Origin: Symbiodinium natans
Lineage: Eukaryota > Sar > Dinophyceae > Suessiales > Symbiodiniaceae
Length of the DNA: 64,000 nt
Direction: 5' to 3'
Assembly: GCA_905221605.1 (NCBI GenBank)
Contig: CAJNDS010000001.1
Coordinates: forward strand, 782,525-846,524
Shown here: piece after piece, positions 58,720 to 64,000 of the stretch
Position numbering within the stretch: the stretch's first letter is position 1
Layout of the letters: the number at the start of each line of letters is the position of its first letter
Program-made: the position numbers and the translations under genes
Notes under the pieces: model-generated
The model's database searches: none
The model's input: the letters and a program-made list of their open reading frames with translations, nothing else
What the model was told of the DNA's origin: nothing

Positions 58720-61440
58720 TCACGCGCATCCCGTCATCATGAGAAAGATATCCCCGTACAGCAACTCAACGTTCAACCGGCTCCTTGCCCAACTCTTTTT
58801 TGTCTCAGGGAAGAGCGAGCAAAGCCTGCTCCGATCAACTCCCGCGAGATCGACCTGCACAACGCCCCGGTTACGAGGGTGGATCCTGTTGAGAATCCCG
58901 CAGTGGTCCAGCAAGTTTTGCACCGAAGCCCGAATGTCTGAAGTATCCCATGCCTTTCGCGATTTTCCCCATCCAGTTATGATCTCGAAGGAGGCTGCAT
59001 CCTGACCTTTGCCTAGCTTTTCAGGAACGATTTCGGCCAGCCACCACAGCACGGACAGCATCGCTGAACCAGTGGAGTGCTGATGGAGATCAATCTCGGC
59101 CCCACTTTCACGCAGCATGTCGGGCCAGGCTTGGTTCGCCAAGGCTTGCCGGAACAGATCGAAGCCGGCGACCTCGGTGTACACTGCGTCCAGAAGTTGG
59201 GCGTAAGACTCTGTGCCAGGATTTAGGTTTCGTGTTTTCATCGTCGAAAAAAGTGACAAGCCGAGCTCCCATAGCTTGGCTGAGCCAACTGCGCAAACAG
59301 CAGCACTGAAGCTAATTTCGTTTGGCACCACTTTGGCCGCGGGCATCTGCGAAAGTAACTGCAAGGCCATCTGCCATTCATCACCCTTCTCACAGGCGCT
59401 GATGCCGGCATTGAAGCTGATTTCGTCTGGCACCACTCTGGCCATGGGCATCTGCGAAAGCAAATGCAGCGCGATCTGCCACTCACCACCCTTCTCACAC
59501 GCGCTGATGCCGGCATTGAAGCTGATTTCGTCTGGCACCACTCTGGCCACGGGCATCTGCGAAAGCAAATGCAAGGCCATCTGCCACTCACCACCCTTCT
59601 CACAGGCACTGATGCCGGCACTGAAGCTGATTTCGTCTGGCACCACTCTGGCCAAGGGCATCTGCGAAAGCAAATGCAAGGCCATCTGCCACTCACCACC
59701 CTTCTCACAGGCGGTGATGCCGGCACTGAAGCTGATTTCGTTTGGCACCACCCTGGCCACGGGCATCTGCGAAAGCAAATGCAGGGCCATCTGCCACTCA
59801 CCACCCTTCTGACAGGCGCTGATGCCGGCACTGAAGCTGATTTCGTTTGGAACCACTCTGGCCATGGGCATCTGCGAAAGCAACTGCAAGGCCATCTGCC
59901 ACTCACCACCCTTCTCACAGGCGCTGATGCCGGCATTGAAGCTGAATTCGTCTGGCACCACTCTGGCCACGGGCATCTGCGAAAGCAAATGCAGGGCCAT
60001 CTGCCACTCGCCGCCCTTCTGACAGGCGCTGATGCCGGCACTGAAGCTAATGACGCCTGGCACCACTCTGCCCACCGGCATCTGCGAAAGCAAATGCAGG
60101 GCCATCTGCCACTCACCACCCTTCTCACAGGCGCTGATGCCGGCATTGAAGCTGATTTCGTCCGGCACCACTTTGGCCATGGGCATCTGCGAAAGCAAAT
60201 GCAGGGCCATCTGCCACTCACCACCCTTCTCACAGGCGCTGATGCCGGCATTGAAGCTGATTTCGTTTGGAACCACTCTGGCCATGGGCATCTGCGAAAG
60301 CAACTGCAAGGCCATCTGCCACTCACCACCCTTCTCACAGGCGCTGATGCCGGCATTGAAGCTGAATTCGCCTGGCACCACTCTGGCCACGGGCATCTGC
60401 GAAAGCAAATGCAGGGCCATCTGCCACTCGCCACCCTTCTGACAGGCGCTGATGCCGGCACTGAAGCTAATGACGCCTGGCACCACTCTGCCCACCGGCA
60501 TCTGCGAAAGCAAATGCAGGGCCATCTGCCACTCACCACCCTTCTCACAGGCGCTGATGCCGGCATTGAAGCTGATTTCGTCCGGCACCACTTTGGCCAT
60601 GGGCATCTGCGAAAGCAAATGCAGGGCCATCTGCCACTCACCACCCTTCTCACAGGCGCTGATGCCGGCATTGAAGCTGATTTCGTTTGGAACCACTCTG
60701 GCCATGGGCATCTGCGAAAGCAACTGCAAGGCCATCTGCCACTCACCACCCTTCTCACAGGCGCTGATGCCGGCATTGAAGCTGAATTCGTCTGGCACCA
60801 CTCTGGCCATGGGCATCTGCGAAAGCAAATGCAGGGCCATCTGCCACTCACCACCCTTCTCACAGGCGCTGATGCCGGCATTGAAGCTGAATTCGTCTGG
60901 CACCACTCTGGCCATGGGCATCTGCGAAAGCAAATGCAGGGCCATTTGCCACTCACCACCCTTCTCACAGGCGCTGATGCCGGCACTAAAGCTGAACTCG
61001 TTTGGATCAACTCGCTCTGCGATCATTTGCGAGAGGAGCTGAAGGGCGAGCTCCCACTGCAAGCCCTTCTCGCACGCTGTGATCGCAGCACTGAAGCTGC
61101 GAACATCAGGCACCACCTCACATACCATGATATATGCAAGAACTTGGACAGCAACCTGCCACCGCCTGGCCCTTCCGCAACCCACGATGGCCGCGCAGAA
61201 TGCATGCTGATCCCTTTCTGTTGGCAACAAGTCCTGGAGCAGATGGACCGCAAGCTGCCAGTCTTTCTGGCCACAGGCTGATCGAATCAACATGGCGGGT
61301 TCAGCACGTCTCGTCGATGCAACATGGTTTGGCATTGCAGGCGGTGGCCACATCGCTTTCTGAGGGCTCAGGGGAGAAGAATCGCAGTAGAGGCGCTTCG
61401 GCAAGGCTACCGAAGAGCCAAAATGGTCCAACCTAAGCAT
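58720..61440 (-). CDS. PPR-SMR protein, intronless
   Basis: 906 residues from ATG at 61440 (MLRLDHFGSSVALPKRLYCD); the longer frame begins only with TTG. The Arg/Ser/Leu-rich, acid-poor start could target an organelle. About 18 PPR repeats of 35 residues occupy residues 60-700, most nearly identical (SFNAGISACEKGGEWQMALH, LLSQMPMARVVPDE). The C-terminus has an SMR domain: IDLHQHSTGSAMLSVLWWLA with the DLH motif, and FEIITGWGKSRKAW with the TGxGxxS-type motif, followed by RASVQNLLDHCGI. PPR proteins bind RNA base by base in plastids or mitochondria, and SMR domains can be nucleases. Positions 2, 5 and 35 of each repeat are almost constant here, which would give a repetitive RNA target. A 420-bp block of four repeats is duplicated (59821, 60241, 60661). 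It has no introns, unlike the PPR-like exons elsewhere in the window. Confidence 0.9.
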   Translation of the reverse strand: MLRLDHFGSSVALPKRLYCDSSPLSPQKAMWPPPAMPNHVASTRRAEPAMLIRSACGQKDWQLAVHLLQDLLPTERDQHAFCAAIVGCGRARRWQVAVQVLAYIMVCEVVPDVRSFSAAITACEKGLQWELALQLLSQMIAERVDPNEFSFSAGISACEKGGEWQMALHLLSQMPMARVVPDEFSFNAGISACEKGGEWQMALHLLSQMPMARVVPDEFSFNAGISACEKGGEWQMALQLLSQMPMARVVPNEISFNAGISACEKGGEWQMALHLLSQMPMAKVVPDEISFNAGISACEKGGEWQMALHLLSQMPVGRVVPGVISFSAGISACQKGGEWQMALHLLSQMPVARVVPGEFSFNAGISACEKGGEWQMALQLLSQMPMARVVPNEISFNAGISACEKGGEWQMALHLLSQMPMAKVVPDEISFNAGISACEKGGEWQMALHLLSQMPVGRVVPGVISFSAGISACQKGGEWQMALHLLSQMPVARVVPDEFSFNAGISACEKGGEWQMALQLLSQMPMARVVPNEISFSAGISACQKGGEWQMALHLLSQMPVARVVPNEISFSAGITACEKGGEWQMALHLLSQMPLARVVPDEISFSAGISACEKGGEWQMALHLLSQMPVARVVPDEISFNAGISACEKGGEWQIALHLLSQMPMARVVPDEISFNAGISACEKGDEWQMALQLLSQMPAAKVVPNEISFSAAVCAVGSAKLWELGLSLFSTMKTRNLNPGTESYAQLLDAVYTEVAGFDLFRQALANQAWPDMLRESGAEIDLHQHSTGSAMLSVLWWLAEIVPEKLGKGQDAASFEIITGWGKSRKAWDTSDIRASVQNLLDHCGILNRIHPRNRGVVQVDLAGVDRSRLCSLFPETKKSWARSRLNVELLYGDIFLMMTGCA
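59821..60800 (-). repeat. 420-bp higher-order repeat inside the PPR gene
   Basis: Four 105-bp PPR units form a block that recurs at 59821-60240, 60241-60660 and, in part, 60661-60800 with only a few substitutions. Diagnostic variants such as GTGATGCCTGG-type changes (VPGVISFSAGISACQKG) recur exactly 420 bp apart (60031 and 60451). Recent unequal exchange or gene conversion. Confidence 0.9.
61415..61426 (-). other. possible relict of the dinoflagellate spliced leader
   Basis: The minus strand reads CCATTTTGGCTC, twelve bases identical to part of the 3' half of the conserved DinoSL (..CCATTTTGGCTCAAG), then TTCGG. It lies 15-26 bases inside the proposed PPR reading frame. If it is a relict, the gene entered the genome as a trans-spliced mRNA copy and the true start may be the later ATG (MWPPPAMPN). 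Chance cannot be excluded. Confidence 0.3.
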
Positions 61441-61688
61441 GAAAATTTCGACAAGAGGCAACTGGGAGAAAAATAGAAAGAGGCCGAGTAAGCCGGCCTA
61501 GACGAGAGTGCCACTTTCAAGAACTTGTGGTGTAGGGTGTTCATGTTGGGATCTGTGTGCGCAGTCGTTTCCGCCAAGGCCCATAAATGAGGATATTGAG
61601 ATCAAAAAAGTCGTCGAGTCTCTAGTCTAGGGTCATCAACATTATGGTCTAGGATCTAGGGTTTGGGTTCAGGGTTTAGGGTCTTAAG

Positions 61689-61789
61689 TTGGGATGAACA
61701 CCCTTATACTAACAGTCTTTAATCGGGATGACAGTACCCCTTATGATAATCCCCATTAAGGACTGTTAGCATACGGGGGAGCATCCCAA
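61689..61789. mobile_element. MITE-like element M1, copy d
   Basis: TTGGGATGAACACCCTTATA ... TACGGGGGAGCATCCCAA with CAGTCTTTAATCGGGAT / CCCATTAAGGACTG arms. It lies 250 bp upstream of the PPR gene. Confidence 0.75.
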
Positions 61790-61884
61790 GTTTTAGCGTT
61801 GACTTTTGATGGAGCCTAAATCTGAATCCTCGAACCCTAGCTGGCCTCGAACTCTGCAGATCCCCTATTGTACAGCTCTGAAGG

Positions 61885-62012
61885 GAAGGGGTTTCATGGG
61901 GGTCGGTACCTAGGGAACCTCAGGGAAGCTTAGGGAGCCTTAGGGAGTAGTGAGGAGTATTAGGGAACCTTGGGTTACATTACCCCCCTTGGACCCCCCT
62001 CCCTTAAGAACC
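61885..62012. mobile_element. MITE-like element M3, copy d
   Basis: GGTACCTAGGGAACCTCAGG, GGAAGCTTAGGGAGCCTTAG, GAACCTTGGGTTACATTACC, CCCCTTGGACCCCCCTCCCT then TTAAGAACC. The left end is degenerate. Confidence 0.65.
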
Positions 62013-62029
62013 GTTCAACGATTGCACGG

Positions 62030-62510
62030 AGGCCCTTTATGCACTCTTTGACGCGCTTGTTTCGCCCCGTTCAAAAATGAATTAAAGGCCATGGCCTTTC
62101 AACAACTTAAGGGCTTTGAAGAGTGAACGGGCCACAACGTCCTTGAAATCCTGGGAATGTTCAAAAAAAGACAGCCTATTGGTGGAGAGTCATATTTTTA
62201 AGTTTAGAAGCCATAGAACCCTTGAAGAACAGCTTTCCGAGAAGAAAACCAACAAACGATCAAGATCTTACGATTTTTTAGGGCTATGTTGTTTGTTAAC
62301 AACAAGAAGACCAAAGAAAATGCCCCTCAATACATTGAATTGACTAAACAGATCCTCAAGGTTTTCAGCGATCTAACCTAGGTTGTAGAGTTTAGGGCTT
62401 AGGGTGTGGCAGAGTATATTCTGGGATGCTAGGATGGTCCTTAAAACCCTCAGAAAAAGATTCCTGAATATGATCCTCTTGAACCCAACAAGGGGAAATA
62501 GAAAATCTCC
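62030..62510. other. unique AT-rich stretch, possible small ORF
   Basis: A plus frame of 75 codons (LKSWECSKKDSLLVESHIFK, SEKKTNKRSRSYDFLG) has no ATG. Its base composition differs from the neighbours. Nothing is recognised on the minus strand. Confidence 0.25.
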
Positions 62511-62519
62511 CAAGGGCCT

Positions 62520-62805
62520 ACCTAGGATGGAAGGTACCTGTAGAAACCCTAGCCACCCTAAACCCTAAACCAAAAAGACCAAGCTGCTCGGGGGGTAGGT
62601 GGGGCTTGGGTGATGGGGGGGGCACCCTCCATATGCGCCCGCGTTCCGCGCTTTTTGCATACGAAGGCTCCGTGTAATGATAGAACCCCCAAAATGGAAC
62701 CACACTTTGAAGAACCAAAGGACTAAGGGAGGGACAGCGTGTGCGGAGGTTGAGATGAAAGAGACGAATGGGCGAGGCCTGCCGCGCCAGCTCGCGAGCC
62801 GCCAC
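62520..62805 (-). CDS. candidate exon
   Basis: Opens after TTCAAAG|GTG: VAARELARQASPIRLFHLNL, RTRCPSLSPLVLQSVVPFWG and onward to a stop. The first 35-40 codons look coding; the later part runs into heptamer sequence, so the real exon probably ends earlier. Confidence 0.35.
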
Positions 62806-63084
62806 CTTTGAAGACCTCGGGTTTATTGGTTCAGGGTTTAGGGCTTAGGGCTTAGGGTTTCGGGTTTTGGGTGTTTAGGGCTTCGGTGACTGGGGCGAAT
62901 GGGCACGGATGTCCCTGACATATCTTGCAGACCCTAAACCCCTGAAGCCGCAAACAAACCCGAAGCCCTCACAAAAAACCCACCTAATGCTGATTCGGGG
63001 CAGCAAGAAAACTTTGGCATAAACAAAAGGATACACCCCCTTACAGATATCTACCCAAACGCCTATAATCCTTGTATTTACAAG

Positions 63085-63222
63085 AACCCCCAAAAAGGGT
63101 AACCCTGAACCCTAAAACCCCCAAAAAGGGTAACCCTGAACCCTAAAGCCCCCAAAAAGGGTAACCCTGAACCCTAAAACCCCCAAAAAGGGTAACCCTG
63201 AACCCTAAAACCCCCAAAAGGG
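63085..63222. repeat. 31-bp tandem repeat
   Basis: Four full copies and part of a fifth of ACCCCCAAAAAGGGTAACCC plus TGAACCCTAAA, almost identical. The unit contains one CCCTAAA and a small CCCCCAAAAAGGG palindrome. Confidence 0.85.
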
Positions 63223-63301
63223 TTTCCCTATTTGGGGAAACCTCAAAAAGTGGCAGGACAAGCCCCCCAAACCCTGGGCTTCCGGGGCTTGGGATTGCAG
63301 G

Positions 63302-63540
63302 TGTAGGGTTTAGGGTTTAGGGTTTAGGGTTTAGGGTTTAGGGTTTAGGGTTTAGGGTTTAGGGTTTAGGGTTTAGGGTTTAGGGTTTAGGGTGTAGGGT
63401 TTAGGGTTCAGGGTTCAGGGTTCAGGGTTTAGGGTTTAGGGTTTAGGGTTTAGGGCTTAGGGTTTAGGGTTTATTTAGGGTTTAGGGTTTGGGGTTTGGG
63501 GTTTAGGGTTTAGGGTTTAGGGTTCAGGGTTCAGGGTTTA
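63302..63540. repeat. longest heptamer array (TTTAGGG)n
   Basis: About 32 TTTAGGG units with scattered TTCAGGG and TTTGGGG variants. One strand polarity throughout. The window continues with unique sequence on both sides, so it is interstitial, not a chromosome end. Confidence 0.9.
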
Positions 63541-63762
63541 AGGTTTATAAAGTTTTTCGGAACCCGTAGTTCAGGGGCTTTGGGAAGTTCGGGGGGCACG
63601 TCTGGCCGAGGCCCCTGGCCGCCAAGCGGAGTCGGGCTCGGCGCGGCTGACACCCATGGAGAAAGGTCGATCGCGCAGTCGCTAGGCCCAGGAGTAGAGG
63701 AATAAGAAGGGCACTGGTTAGGGTTTAGAGTTGAGGGTTGAGGGTTTAGGGTTTAGGGCTAG

Positions 63763-63880
63763 ACTCAAGAGTCTCCTAGGAATGAAAAAGGGTGCCCTTT
63801 TTGGGTTGAACAGGCTTACAAGGGAACCCCAATCCTAGAAAAGGGAATATAGGGGCCCACTCCGGATCCTGGTAAACTGG
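63763..63880. mobile_element. dispersed element M4, copy c
   Basis: AGACTCAAGAGTCTCCTAGG ... AAAGGGTGCCCTTTTTGGGT ... CCCACTCCGGATCCTGGTAA. It matches 12908 and 52705. Confidence 0.65.
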
Positions 63881-64000
63881 ACAGCTTACGACAGTAGGTA
63901 AGGGGTTTTGGGTTAGCCTTGTGCTTGCTTCTGTGCCAAGAAGCACCTAAACCTGAACCTTAAACTGCAAAACATGGCATAGTTGACCCTAAACCCTAAA

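Noticed and set aside
59464-61281. A 605-codon plus frame and a 590-codon minus frame over the PPR gene
   Set aside because: Shadows of the 105-bp PPR repeats. The PPR-SMR frame is longer, has an ATG and contains two known domains.
63302-63540. A chromosome end
   Set aside because: Although it is a long TTTAGGG array, unique DNA and an M4 element follow it, so it is interstitial.

Overview
This window reads as nuclear DNA of a dinoflagellate, most likely a Symbiodiniaceae/Suessiales-type genome. The reasons are: Arabidopsis-type telomere heptamers (TTTAGGG/CCCTAAA) scattered in dozens of short internal arrays; near-identical 35-residue PPR repeats of the dinoflagellate ISACEKGGEWQMAL type; FNIP-like 23-residue repeats behind a ubiquitin-like domain; splice sites of the relaxed dinoflagellate kind (AG|GT, AG|GC or AG|GA donors with AG|G acceptors); and almost every plausible coding piece lying on the minus strand, as in unidirectional dinoflagellate gene arrays. 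The species cannot be fixed from the sequence alone. I saw no rRNA, tRNA, CRISPR or bacterial-type operon.

Layout. 0-1.6 kb: a few minus-strand exons and a compact two-exon ADP-ribosyltransferase-like gene. 2.8-6.4 kb: a six-exon unknown gene whose reading frame I could follow across five introns. 6.8-32.6 kb: many short minus-strand exons, including a four-exon unknown gene at 16.0-17.5 kb and PPR-like Ala-rich exons from about 25 kb, embedded in heptamer arrays, homopolymer blocks and several MITE-like families. 32.8-41.4 kb: three tandem minus-strand copies of an intronless gene for a ubiquitin-like + FNIP-repeat protein. One copy is frameshifted, one has lost its start by a 7-bp deletion, one is intact; their intergenic segments carry expanded CAG tracts. 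41.5-58 kb: heptamer-rich DNA with single exons (many PPR-like), a palindromic 22-bp repeat cluster with a long poly-C block at 44.2-44.6 kb, and microsatellites. 58.7-61.4 kb: an intact intronless PPR-SMR gene. 61.5-64 kb: MITE copies, a 31-bp tandem repeat and a long heptamer array.

The most unusual signal is how the heptamers sit relative to exons. For about 22 of 26 exon-like islands the lower-coordinate flank is CCCTAAA and the higher-coordinate flank is TTTAGGG. Read along any gene, an intron therefore tends to open with (G)GTTTAGGG and close with CCCTAAACCC before its AG. Several exon ends fall exactly on a heptamer (AG|GTTTAGG as donor, TTTAG|G as acceptor), and CTAAAC sits where a branch point would be. 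I propose heptamer-armed introns as the candidate undescribed system; it is an inference from sequence and needs transcript evidence.

Exon models were derived by hand from reading frame, phase and splice-like motifs. Where several exons were joined, the phases agree. Single exons are candidates only, and most cannot be assigned a function.
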